20,987 nucleotides of DNA, from contig JAENWI010000006.1 in assembly GCA_016650115.1 (NCBI GenBank), forward strand, positions 1 through 20,987. Direction: 5' to 3'. The translations under genes and the position numbers were made by a program. How positions within the stretch are numbered: position 1 is the stretch's first letter; each line of letters opens with the position of its first letter. This document shows, piece after piece, positions 1 through 8,017 of the stretch. Source of the DNA: Peptostreptococcaceae bacterium. Its GTDB lineage: Bacteria > Bacillota > Clostridia > Peptostreptococcales > Anaerovoracaceae. The notes under the pieces are model-generated. The model saw nothing but the letters and a program-made list of their open reading frames with translations. It did no database searches and had not been told where the DNA came from.

Positions 1-27
1 AGTTGCATGTGATTTGCGTGTTTTTGC

Positions 28-56
28 TTGAAAAAAATGGAAAAAAATGTTATAAT
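28..56 (+). promoter_or_regulatory. Sigma-A type promoter upstream of radC
   Basis: TTGAAA (28-33) and a perfect TATAAT (51-56) are separated by exactly 17 bases in an A-rich spacer. Transcription should start near 63, leaving a leader of about 68 bases before radC. No other convincing promoter is seen before mreB, so this one may drive the whole radC-mre-minD block. Activity is inferred from the consensus match only. Confidence 0.75.
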
Positions 57-130
57 AATTAATACTAAATTAGGGGTTATTTAGTTTGAAAGGAGTTTGG
101 AGATTAGTTCGCTGAGGCGTAAGGGGAAAA

Positions 131-808
131 ATGATAATTAAAGATTTACCAATGGAAGAACGCCCAAGAGAAAAAATGATTTCTTGTGGAGCATCTTTGC
201 TTTCTAATGCAGAATTACTTGCCATATTAATCGGAACCGGTACTAAAAACAAATCTTCTTTGGATTTAGCAAACCAGGTGTTGTCAATTGAAACAGATGG
301 AATCAGATATCTTACAGATTGCACTCCTGAGGAAATATGCAGAATATCCGGTATGGGAATAGCAAAAGCCTGTCAAATTATTTCAGCGATTGAGCTAGGG
401 AAAAGAATTGCTACAAATCCTAGAGAAAAGAAAATTTCAATCAATAACCCGGATTCAATAGCTAGTCTTTTTATGGAAGAAATGAGATATTATAAAAAGG
501 AATTCTTCAAAGTGTTGCTGTTAAACAGCAAGGGAGAAATCATAAGCATTGAGAAGACTTCAATTGGAGATTTGAGTTCTACAATAGTTCATCCAAGAGA
601 AATATTCTGCACACCAATCAGGCGGAGTGCTGCAGCTGTTATTTTTGTGCATAATCATCCAAGCGGGAATCCAATACCAAGCCAGGAGGATATTGATGTG
701 ACAAACAGACTGGTAGAGGCAGGTAAAATATTAGGAATAAAGGTTCTGGACCACATTGTGATAGGTGATGGAATCTACGTAAGCTTTAAAGAAAAACAGC
801 TCATTTGA
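131..808 (+). CDS. radC: RadC family protein (JAB/MPN domain, UPF0758)
   Basis: A 225-residue protein of usual length for the RadC family. The N-terminal part (about residues 20-95) holds a helix-hairpin-helix-like segment (ISGMGIAKA). The C-terminal part carries the JAMM zinc-metalloprotease signature H174-x-H176-x7-S184-x2-D187 within HNHPSGNPIPSQED. The family was named after a presumed DNA-repair role that was later withdrawn; its biochemical function is still uncertain, although the metal-binding motif is intact here. The ATG at 131 follows AAGGGG (121-126). RadC commonly sits just upstream of mreB in Clostridia, as here, with an 82-base gap. The family call is firm; the function is not. 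Confidence 0.95.
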   Translation: MIIKDLPMEERPREKMISCGASLLSNAELLAILIGTGTKNKSSLDLANQVLSIETDGIRYLTDCTPEEICRISGMGIAKACQIISAIELGKRIATNPREKKISINNPDSIASLFMEEMRYYKKEFFKVLLLNSKGEIISIEKTSIGDLSSTIVHPREIFCTPIRRSAAAVIFVHNHPSGNPIPSQEDIDVTNRLVEAGKILGIKVLDHIVIGDGIYVSFKEKQLI

Positions 809-890
809 GCGTGAGCCGGTATAGTATGGGCTGATAAATACAAAGCAGCTTCATTGATTTAAATATAAACATATAAAAATGGAGGTAGAA

Positions 891-1940
891 ATGGGTTTTT
901 TTAACTTTTTTAAAAAGGACATGGGAATTGATTTAGGAACTGCGAATACATTAATATATATAGCAGACAAAGGGGTTGTGTTGAATCAGCCATCAGTTAT
1001 AGCTTACGAAACCAGAACAAAAAAAATAATTTCAGTAGGAGACTCTGCAAAAGCAATGGTGGGAAGAACACCTAACTCAGTTACAGCAATCAGACCATTG
1101 CAGGATGGAGTGATTTCTGACTTTGATATGACTGCAGAAATGCTTAGCGCTTTTATTTCTAAAGCCTTAGGTGAAGGTGCTGGAACGAATAACCTTAGAG
1201 TTGTTGTCGGTGTTCCAAGCGGAGTAACAGAAGTTGAGAAGAGGGCCGTAGAAGAAGTAGTAAGACAGATGGGGGCCAGGGAAGTATATATTTTAGAAGA
1301 ACCAATGGCGGCGGCTATAGGAGCCGGACTGAATGTCGATGAAGCAGAAGGCTGCATGATATGCGATGTTGGGGGTGGTACGACAGATATAGCGGTAATA
1401 GCTTTGGGTGGTAATGTTACCAGTACATCAATCAGATATGCCGGTGACAAAATGAATGAGGCGGTTATTCATTTTGTCAGAAAAAACAAAGGCTTAATTA
1501 TAGGAGAAAAAACGGCAGAAAATTTAAAAATCAATATTGGATGCGCCCTTTTGGACATAGATGAAGAAGGTCAAGAAATTATTGAAATTATGACTGCCAG
1601 CGGAAGAGATATTCTTACTGGACTGCCAACTTCTGTTGAAGTGACCAGTAAAGAAATGATGATTGCACTAGAAGAATCTGTTGACATTATTATTGAGGGC
1701 TTGAGAAATACCCTTGAGAAAACACCCCCTGAAATATCGGCAGATATTGTTACTTCAGGAATAGTTTTAACCGGTGGTGGCGGCCTTCTTAAAAATCTAG
1801 ACAAGATGATAGAAAATAAGACTGGTATGAAGGTAGAAGTGGCTGAAAATGCTTTTGAAGCAGTTGCGTATGGAGCAGGTAAAAGTCTGGATGACATAGA
1901 AAAATTAAAGAGATACTCTACAAACTCGCTTCGAAGATAG
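891..1940 (+). CDS. mreB: Rod shape-determining protein MreB
   Basis: An actin-like ATPase that forms membrane-bound filaments guiding the elongation peptidoglycan machinery. The chosen start at 891 gives 349 residues and the classical beginning MGFFNFFKKD, possibly an amphipathic membrane-binding helix. GGAGG at 881-885 is then placed 5 bases upstream. An ATG at 879 would overlap that ribosome site and is unlikely to be used. The actin-fold motifs are all visible: phosphate-1 DLGTANT (D14), phosphate-2 DVGGGTTD (from D159) and the adenosine motif LTGGGG (293-298). It is first in the mreB-mreC-mreD-mrdA run, with mreC starting 9 bases after its stop. The length is normal for MreB. Confidence 0.97.
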   Translation: MGFFNFFKKDMGIDLGTANTLIYIADKGVVLNQPSVIAYETRTKKIISVGDSAKAMVGRTPNSVTAIRPLQDGVISDFDMTAEMLSAFISKALGEGAGTNNLRVVVGVPSGVTEVEKRAVEEVVRQMGAREVYILEEPMAAAIGAGLNVDEAEGCMICDVGGGTTDIAVIALGGNVTSTSIRYAGDKMNEAVIHFVRKNKGLIIGEKTAENLKINIGCALLDIDEEGQEIIEIMTASGRDILTGLPTSVEVTSKEMMIALEESVDIIIEGLRNTLEKTPPEISADIVTSGIVLTGGGGLLKNLDKMIENKTGMKVEVAENAFEAVAYGAGKSLDDIEKLKRYSTNSLRR

Positions 1941-1949
1941 GAAAAAGAA

Positions 1950-2768
1950 ATGAAGTTGCCTAAAAACAACAAAAAGACAGTTGCGTTGATCCTTAGTATC
2001 ATGCTTCTTTCTATAATACTGTTATTATCATATAAGAATTTTGGAGGAAGTTCTGCGGCTGGCGGGTTTATTCGGCAAAGCGTAGCAACTGTTCAAGGAC
2101 CACTCTCTAAAGTTTCTAATGGAATTTCAAATGGATTAAGAGGAATTTTTAATTTCAGATATGTAGTGGAAGAAAACGATAAATTAAAAGAAGAAAACAG
2201 TATTCTTCGAAAGGAAAATGCTCTTTTTTTGTTGAATAAAGCAGAACTGGAAGAACTCAGAATTTTGTCTCAAGCACTTAATTATGATGGCGTTCCTGAA
2301 CGAAATAAAGTGGTGGCAGCGGATGTAATCGCCATGGATGGATCAAAGTGGTTCAATATATTCACCATAAATGTTGGAACAGAAAGCGGTATTGAAAAAG
2401 ATGATGCTGTGGTAAACGGCGTAGGACTTGTAGGAAAAATAATCAATTCGGGTGAAGGCTGGTCAAAAGTAATTGGGATCATTGATGAATCAAATAAAGT
2501 AAGTTTTAAGGTTTTGCGGGATGACACCTTAATTGGGATTGTCAAAGGAGACGGCGCCAGTGGACTTGTCGGTTTTATGCTTGATGGAAAAGCAAGTGTC
2601 ATCGTGGGTGATATTTTAGTTACCACCAATATTGGAATTTATCCTCAGGGAATAGAAATTGGCAAAGTTTCCAAGGTGGAATTTGATAATGATACACAAC
2701 TTAAAAATGTTACAATTACTCCTTCAGTTAATTTCAAAAACATACAGAGAGTGGCGGTAATACTATGA
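1950..2768 (+). CDS. mreC: Rod shape-determining protein MreC
   Basis: A 272-residue bitopic membrane protein, the periplasm-facing or cell-wall-facing scaffold of the elongasome, which binds PBP2 and MreD. Residues 1-10 are basic and residues 11-27 form one hydrophobic transmembrane segment. Residues about 72-108 are a heptad-rich coiled coil (EENDKLKEENSILRKEN). The remainder matches the paired beta-barrel domain of MreC, including DDAVVNGVGLVGK. The ribosome site is weak (AGGAAA before the ATG), which suggests reliance on translation from mreB. The stop TGA overlaps the mreD start as ATGA (2765-2768). Length and order fit the family. Confidence 0.95.
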   Translation: MKLPKNNKKTVALILSIMLLSIILLLSYKNFGGSSAAGGFIRQSVATVQGPLSKVSNGISNGLRGIFNFRYVVEENDKLKEENSILRKENALFLLNKAELEELRILSQALNYDGVPERNKVVAADVIAMDGSKWFNIFTINVGTESGIEKDDAVVNGVGLVGKIINSGEGWSKVIGIIDESNKVSFKVLRDDTLIGIVKGDGASGLVGFMLDGKASVIVGDILVTTNIGIYPQGIEIGKVSKVEFDNDTQLKNVTITPSVNFKNIQRVAVIL

Positions 2769-3262
2769 AAATAAGAATTGTCGCTATTATTTTTGCGTTT
2801 GCCTTTTTAATACAGGGGACATTACTGAATAATTTTGCTTTTTTTGGTATAACTCCAAATTTAACATTATGTCTGCTTATTGCGTTCACTTTTTTTTATG
2901 AGGATGAATCTGCCATTTATCTGGCTTTGTTTTTTGGAATAATAAGTGACATTTGTTTTTCTAATATTATTGGAGTTTCTTCTTTAGGATATTTGCTGGT
3001 GGGATTTTTAATAGTTAAGTTCAGACCGTTATTAAATAAGGAAAACATTTTGGCATCAGTTATTTTCGGAGGTTTAGGGACTCTAGTCTTTAACATTTTC
3101 TACTGGTTATTAACCAATGTGAATACAAATCAATATGACTTTACATATATTTTGAGCCTGCAGCCCTTATATGTTATCAGCAATTTAATTGTAATGGTGT
3201 TAATCTATTTTACTTTGATTAACAGGGTAGTAAGACACAGAAGTGACAGGTATTACAGATGA
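2765..3262 (+). CDS. mreD: Rod shape-determining protein MreD
   Basis: A 165-residue, very hydrophobic protein with about five predicted membrane segments (roughly residues 5-22, 30-45, 50-70, 73-86, 95-117 and 133-153, some of them marginal). It has the typical MreD look: few charged residues outside short loops and a basic C-terminus (RVVRHRSDRYYR). MreD is an integral membrane part of the elongation complex with MreB, MreC, RodA and PBP2. The start ATG overlaps the mreC stop by four bases and its own stop overlaps the mrdA start in the same way, so the three genes are probably translationally coupled. Sequence identity in this family is low, so the call rests on hydropathy and position. 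Confidence 0.92.
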   Translation: MKIRIVAIIFAFAFLIQGTLLNNFAFFGITPNLTLCLLIAFTFFYEDESAIYLALFFGIISDICFSNIIGVSSLGYLLVGFLIVKFRPLLNKENILASVIFGGLGTLVFNIFYWLLTNVNTNQYDFTYILSLQPLYVISNLIVMVLIYFTLINRVVRHRSDRYYR

Positions 3263-6015
3263 AAAGAATTCTAAAATCCAGGAATCTGCAGATTACACTC
3301 CTTATTTTCATCCTTATGCTGGTTTTGATCATAAGGCTTTTTGTTTTAACTGTCATTGAGAATACTAAATGGAGCGAAGCGGCTTCAGGAGTCAGCGTAA
3401 AAAATATTTACACCCCGGCGCCAAGAGGGGAAATATTCGATAAATTTGGTAGATTGCTTGCGGGAAATCAGCAGACTTTCGCACTTCAAATAAATCCTAC
3501 TTATTATGAGGAAGATTCGGAAATAAATAATGTCGCAATTGAAATTGTGAAAATATTAGTACAGAATGGTGACGAATATTATGACAATCTGCCAATAGTC
3601 ATCGAAAATGGAAAGTTCAGCTACACTTATCAAAAGGAAATTGAGGATTGGCTAATTAGTCAAAATCTTCCACTCGGTTTGTCTGCGGAACAGGCTTTTA
3701 ATGAGCTTAGAAAAAGATATGATATAAATGAGGGCTTGGATAGGTTTGCAGCACAAGCAGAATTGCAGGAAACCTATAAAATATTTCCTCCTATTTCTGT
3801 AAGGTCCAATACTTATCTTGAAAATCTTGATAAAAAAAGCTTTCTCGAAAGATATTACTTAAATCCAGAATTAAATGCAGAAGCAGCTTTTGCAAAACTT
3901 CGGATTTATTTCAAAATTGATAAAGGGCTGTCCAATGAAGAAGCCAGAAAAATCATGGTTATACGGAACGAAATTTCGGCAATGGGATACAGACAGTATC
4001 TCCCCGCTAGAATCGCAACGGATATATCAGATTCCACCATTGTTGCTTTTGAGGAAAAAAGCAGCATATTTATAGGTGTGGAGATTGTTTCGGAAACAAA
4101 AAGATATTATCCGAATGGTAATTTGGCTTCACATTTGTTAGGATATATGGGACAGATTTCAGAAAATCAAAGGGAAAAGTATGTGGAAGAACTCGACTAC
4201 AATGCAAATGACCTGATTGGTCAGGATGGCGTAGAAAGTGTATTTGAATCTACATTAAAGGGGATTGATGGTATAAAAAGTGTGCAGGTGAACGCCTTGG
4301 GGGAACTTGTTGATGATATATCCAATATTGAACCTGAAAAAGGGAAAGATATCTATCTGACAATTGATATGGAACTTCAAAAAACTGCTGAAGCAGCCTT
4401 AAAGCAGACGCTGGAAAAGATACAATCTGGGGGAACTTTTATTGGAGAATATGGCAGTTACCCATTCAGAATTCCCTATAAAAATGCAAATGTTGGTGCT
4501 GTAGTGGCACTTGAGGTTGAAACAGGAGATGTCCTGGCGATGGCTAGTTATCCGGATTATGACCCTAACCTTTTCGCCACCGGCATTAGTAAGGAAAATT
4601 GGGATTCTCTACAAAGTGAAAATTCAAGAGATCCATTAGCGCCTGTTCCAATGTATAATGTTGCAGCAAGAACAGCAGTCCAGCCAGGTTCTGTATTTAA
4701 GATGGTAACGGCAACGGCGGCATTGGAGAGTGGATTGGATCCAGATAGGAAATTGTATGATGGCGGATACGTGCAGGTTGGAAACAGAAAATACGCCTGT
4801 TTAATATGGAATGCTCGCAAAGGTTCTCACGGAAGTGTGGATCTGGCAAAAGCTTTGGAGGTGTCATGCAATTATTACTTTTATGACATTGCCACAGGCA
4901 GAGATTATTATAAAGGGATTTCCTTGGGTTACGATAAGAAAATTACCATAGATATTATTTCTTCCTATGCAATGCAATATGGATTGGGCTTGCCAACCGG
5001 AATTGAAATCAGTGAAACGATAACAAAAGCGCCAAGTGCTGCAAGAAAAATGGCAAGTATGAAGTCACTTTTGAAAAATGTTCTGATTGGTCGGGCAGAA
5101 AAATACTTCACAGAAGAAATCGTTGTAGACAAAAATAAGCTTAATAATAATATTCTTGAGATTGTCAGCTGGACAGAAGAAAATCCAACAAGAAATCAGC
5201 TTTTGGAGAGAATGCCTAAGCTTGGGATTAAAGAAGATATGGTTGAAACTGTAGCGGATTTATGCAAATACACTTATTACAATCAGGCAGAGTGGACGCT
5301 TGGAGATGAACTGAATATTGCCATAGGGCAGGGAGAAAATGCCTACACACCTTTACAAATAGCAAATTATGTTGCAACAATTGGGAATGAAGGCGTTAGA
5401 AACAAAGTCAGTGTGATAAAAGCTATTAAGGGAATAGGAGAAATTATAAAAGAACCAGGTGTGGATATAGAAATTAGTGACAAAAAGTACCTTGATGATA
5501 TAATACAGGGTATGAAACAAGTTGTATCCGGTTCTTCCGGCAGCATGAGAGGCCCATTTGCAAATTTCCCTGTTGTTGTCGCAGCCAAAACAGGAACTGC
5601 TGAGAGGGGCGGGAGAATGAACCCGCCTGATGAAGTGGAATATATCAAAACATACATCAGCCGAATCAGCCCTGGATTGGAATGGAATGATATTGAAATA
5701 GAAATAGACAGACTGTTGAAGGATTATCCGGACACCTTTGTTACAAGAGACACAGCGGTCAGACAGGCTGTTATCAACCTAAGCAAGGGAAAGGTCGGGA
5801 ACGGAGAGTTAGATGCGTACAAGAGCGAATATGATAGCTTCGCATGGGTAGTAGCCCTTGCTCCTGCAGATGATCCGAAAATTGCTGTTGCAGTTTTGCT
5901 TGTGCAGGGAGGAACGTCAACCTACGCGGGACCGATGGTCAAGGAAATTATTGGGAAATATTTACAGGTAAATAAAGTATATGATGAGTATTCACTGGAA
6001 ACAAAGATTCAGTAG
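3259..6015 (+). CDS. mrdA: Penicillin-binding protein 2 (class B transpeptidase, long clostridial form)
   Basis: A transpeptidase that cross-links peptidoglycan during cell elongation, working with the SEDS glycosyltransferase RodA. At 918 residues it is much longer than E. coli PBP2 (633). Residues 9-31 are the membrane anchor. The PBP dimerisation domain follows, with PAPRGEIFDKFGRLLAGN at 53-70. The penicillin-binding motifs are S478-V-F-K481, S536-C-N538 and K777-T-G779. Extra sequence lies in three places: about 100-245, which contains a duplicated 20-residue module; about 590-680, between SxN and KTG; and about 785-855, after KTG. The start overlaps the mreD stop (ATGA). It differs from class A PBPs in lacking a glycosyltransferase domain. 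Confidence 0.95.
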   Translation: MKRILKSRNLQITLLIFILMLVLIIRLFVLTVIENTKWSEAASGVSVKNIYTPAPRGEIFDKFGRLLAGNQQTFALQINPTYYEEDSEINNVAIEIVKILVQNGDEYYDNLPIVIENGKFSYTYQKEIEDWLISQNLPLGLSAEQAFNELRKRYDINEGLDRFAAQAELQETYKIFPPISVRSNTYLENLDKKSFLERYYLNPELNAEAAFAKLRIYFKIDKGLSNEEARKIMVIRNEISAMGYRQYLPARIATDISDSTIVAFEEKSSIFIGVEIVSETKRYYPNGNLASHLLGYMGQISENQREKYVEELDYNANDLIGQDGVESVFESTLKGIDGIKSVQVNALGELVDDISNIEPEKGKDIYLTIDMELQKTAEAALKQTLEKIQSGGTFIGEYGSYPFRIPYKNANVGAVVALEVETGDVLAMASYPDYDPNLFATGISKENWDSLQSENSRDPLAPVPMYNVAARTAVQPGSVFKMVTATAALESGLDPDRKLYDGGYVQVGNRKYACLIWNARKGSHGSVDLAKALEVSCNYYFYDIATGRDYYKGISLGYDKKITIDIISSYAMQYGLGLPTGIEISETITKAPSAARKMASMKSLLKNVLIGRAEKYFTEEIVVDKNKLNNNILEIVSWTEENPTRNQLLERMPKLGIKEDMVETVADLCKYTYYNQAEWTLGDELNIAIGQGENAYTPLQIANYVATIGNEGVRNKVSVIKAIKGIGEIIKEPGVDIEISDKKYLDDIIQGMKQVVSGSSGSMRGPFANFPVVVAAKTGTAERGGRMNPPDEVEYIKTYISRISPGLEWNDIEIEIDRLLKDYPDTFVTRDTAVRQAVINLSKGKVGNGELDAYKSEYDSFAWVVALAPADDPKIAVAVLLVQGGTSTYAGPMVKEIIGKYLQVNKVYDEYSLETKIQ

Positions 6016-6027
6016 AAAGGTTATGTG

Positions 6028-6744
6028 ATGGATAAAGTAATATTAGTAGCCTCTGGAAAAGGTGGTACCGGAAAAACATTCTTTGCCTCAAATGCGGGAG
6101 CAATTCTTGCGGAAAGAGGAAATAGAGTTTTGCTGATTGACATGGATATGGGGCTTAGAAACCTTGATATTTCATTGGGTTTGGAAAATAAGGTCATTTA
6201 CGATATTGTTGATGTGGTGACGGGTGTGTGCAAAATCAAACAGGCAATCATCAAAGACAGACATTTTAACAGTTTGTATTTAATGTCTGCTTCACAAAAA
6301 CGGGATAAAGGAGAAATCAACAAAGAAAACATGAAAGAACTCTGTGAAAAACTTTGCACAAAATTTGATTACATCATCATTGACTGCCCGCCGGGAATAG
6401 GGAAAGGCCTGAACTTGGCTGCATCGGTAGCAAATAAAGGAGTTATCATAACGGTACCCGAATATGCGGCAATCAGAGATGCAGATATGTTGGACAGAAC
6501 TTTGATTGAAATGGGTGTATTGGACAGGAGTTATATTGTAAATAAAATCAATATGGAGTTGATGGCAGGCGGGTTAATTCCCAATCTTGATCAAATTTCT
6601 CAAATATTGCGTCCAAAGATAGCTGGAACAATTCAATATGATAATAATATTCATATTGCAACGAATAATGGGCTTCCTATTGTTTCCAAGAAGGGAACTT
6701 ACATTGAAAAGAATTTTAACAATATGATAGACAGAATTATTTAA
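6028..6744 (+). CDS. minD: MinD-like ParA/MinD family ATPase (short, no membrane-targeting tail)
   Basis: A 238-residue deviant-Walker ATPase. The motif GKGGTGKT (10-17) carries signature Lys11 and P-loop Lys16; LLIDMDMGLRNLD (about 35-47) and IIIDCPPGIG are the switch and Walker B regions. These match MinD closely, including MinD-type RDAD and MSASQKRDK segments. MinD usually recruits MinC to the membrane to block division near poles. Typical MinD has about 265-270 residues and ends in an amphipathic membrane-targeting helix; this protein stops at NNMIDRII and lacks it. ATG at 6028 lies 7 bases after AAAGG; GTG at 6025 is possible. No minC or minE is adjacent, so a different role cannot be excluded. 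Confidence 0.85.
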   Translation: MDKVILVASGKGGTGKTFFASNAGAILAERGNRVLLIDMDMGLRNLDISLGLENKVIYDIVDVVTGVCKIKQAIIKDRHFNSLYLMSASQKRDKGEINKENMKELCEKLCTKFDYIIIDCPPGIGKGLNLAASVANKGVIITVPEYAAIRDADMLDRTLIEMGVLDRSYIVNKINMELMAGGLIPNLDQISQILRPKIAGTIQYDNNIHIATNNGLPIVSKKGTYIEKNFNNMIDRII

Positions 6745-6745
6745 T

Positions 6746-7852
6746 TTAGAAATTAATATGTTTGCTGCGCATACCCACATTGAGGATAAAACCAAGGGCA
6801 ATCATATTTGAGACAACAGAGGAACCGCCATAGCTTATAAATGGCAAGGTAATGCCTGTTACGGGCATCAGTCCCATGGTCATTGCAATATTTTCAAATA
6901 TTTGAAAACCAAACATACCAATAAAGCCAATGACAATAAGGGAACCGTATAATTCTCTCGCTGTTCTGGCTATTTTTATTATTCTGAAAAGAAACAGCGT
7001 ATAAAGGCTAATAAGTATAATGCCTCCCAGCATTCCCAATTCTTCGATAATAACAGAAAAAATAAAATCTGATTTTTGCACAGGAAGGAATTTCAATTCT
7101 TTCTGTGTGCCCATAAACAGCCCTTTCCCAAAAAAACCTCCGGAGCCGATGGCAACTTTTGAATGCCAAACCTGATAGTTCCCTCCTAATGAAAGATTGT
7201 CCGGATGTAAAAATGCATCAATTCGCTCTTTTTGATGGGAAGCCATGAACCTGTATAATAAAGGGATACAAAGCAGAAACAGGGCAGACAGCTTTGCAAA
7301 AATTTTGAAATCTACTCCGGCAAAAAAAACCATGATGACCCACATCATACAGATGACAATTGCGCTTCCTAAATCCTCTTTCAAAACAATAACAATAAAA
7401 GGGCCTCCATATAAAGCTGCAAAAAATACGCCTTTATAGGTAAAAAGATTCTCAATGTTCCTAGACAAATAATTTGCGAACAGCAAAACAAAAGTGATTT
7501 TAACCAGTTCTGATGGCTGCAAGTCGGTGATTCCAAGATTGATCCATGATCTGGCTCCAAAATGTTCAACGCCAAGGCCAGGAACATACACTGTGAGCAG
7601 AAATAAAATTGAACTGATATACACAAATTTTTCATACTTTTGAAATATTTTATAATCAAAAAAAAGAATGAAGAGAATAGAAATAAAGCCTATAATATAG
7701 GCCGCAGTCTGGACTTTTAAGTCTCTGTTAAATATGAAAGCCCCATCGTATGCCGTGCTGCCAATCATTATTATACTGATAATCGCGAAGCATAGCGGCA
7801 GGACTAAAAGTATCTTATCTATGTTTTTGAACAAACTTAAAAAATAATTCAT
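6746..7852 (-). CDS. rodA: Rod shape-determining protein RodA (SEDS peptidoglycan glycosyltransferase)
   Basis: A polytopic SEDS protein that polymerises lipid II into glycan strands with PBP2. The preferred start at 7852 gives 368 residues (MNYFLSLFKNIDK) with AAGGG 5 bases before it; an upstream in-frame ATG at 7906 sits on the predicted promoter and is unlikely. Family motifs are visible: GARSWINLG (99-107), QPSELVK (112-118), KEDLGSA (158-164), SDFIF with the catalytic Asp at 262, EELG, and the terminal ISYGGSS. The hydropathy shows about ten membrane segments. In many Clostridia rodA follows the min genes on the same strand; here it is convergent with minD, one base separating their stop codons. 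FtsW is the alternative family, but the context favours RodA. Confidence 0.93.
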   Translation of the reverse strand: MNYFLSLFKNIDKILLVLPLCFAIISIIMIGSTAYDGAFIFNRDLKVQTAAYIIGFISILFILFFDYKIFQKYEKFVYISSILFLLTVYVPGLGVEHFGARSWINLGITDLQPSELVKITFVLLFANYLSRNIENLFTYKGVFFAALYGGPFIVIVLKEDLGSAIVICMMWVIMVFFAGVDFKIFAKLSALFLLCIPLLYRFMASHQKERIDAFLHPDNLSLGGNYQVWHSKVAIGSGGFFGKGLFMGTQKELKFLPVQKSDFIFSVIIEELGMLGGIILISLYTLFLFRIIKIARTARELYGSLIVIGFIGMFGFQIFENIAMTMGLMPVTGITLPFISYGGSSVVSNMIALGFILNVGMRSKHINF

Positions 7853-7904
7853 CTTTACCCTTCCATAACTGGAGTACATTTGCTTGACTATAGGCGTTAA
7901 AAAC

Positions 7905-7933
7905 ATTATAATATCATTGTGTAATTATATCAA
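7905..7933 (-). promoter_or_regulatory. Sigma-A type promoter for rodA
   Basis: On the minus strand, TTGATA (7933-7928) and perfect TATAAT (7910-7905) are 17 bases apart. Transcription would start near 7898, leaving a leader of about 46 bases before the start codon at 7852. This supports the 7852 start and shows that rodA is transcribed independently of the mre operon. Confidence 0.65.
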
Positions 7934-7966
7934 TATTTAATTATGTAATGCGATTATTTTATTAGT

Positions 7967-7986
7967 TGTCAAAGGTTAATTTGACA
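7967..7986. repeat. Inverted repeat between rodA and rny
   Basis: Perfect 7-base arms, TGTCAAA (7967-7973) and TTTGACA (7980-7986), with a 6-base spacer. It lies between the divergent rodA promoter and the rny ribosome site. It could be an operator or a small hairpin in the rny leader. No regulator is known from the sequence. Confidence 0.4.
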
Positions 7987-8017
7987 TTTTCGATTAAAAA
8001 TTTTTAAAGAAGGAGAG

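Noticed and set aside
879..890. Upstream ATG extending MreB by four residues
   Set aside because: The ATG overlaps the GGAGG that serves the ATG at 891, and the 891 start gives the usual MreB N-terminus.
1004..1450. Antisense open frames opposite mreB and mreC
   Set aside because: Shadow frames of strongly conserved genes with no start signals.
7853..7906. N-terminal extension of RodA to 7906
   Set aside because: That ATG lies within the predicted -10 region and has no ribosome site; 7852 has a good one.
7981..8010. TTGACA as a -35 for rny
   Set aside because: A -10 at the right distance would put the transcript start past the ribosome site.
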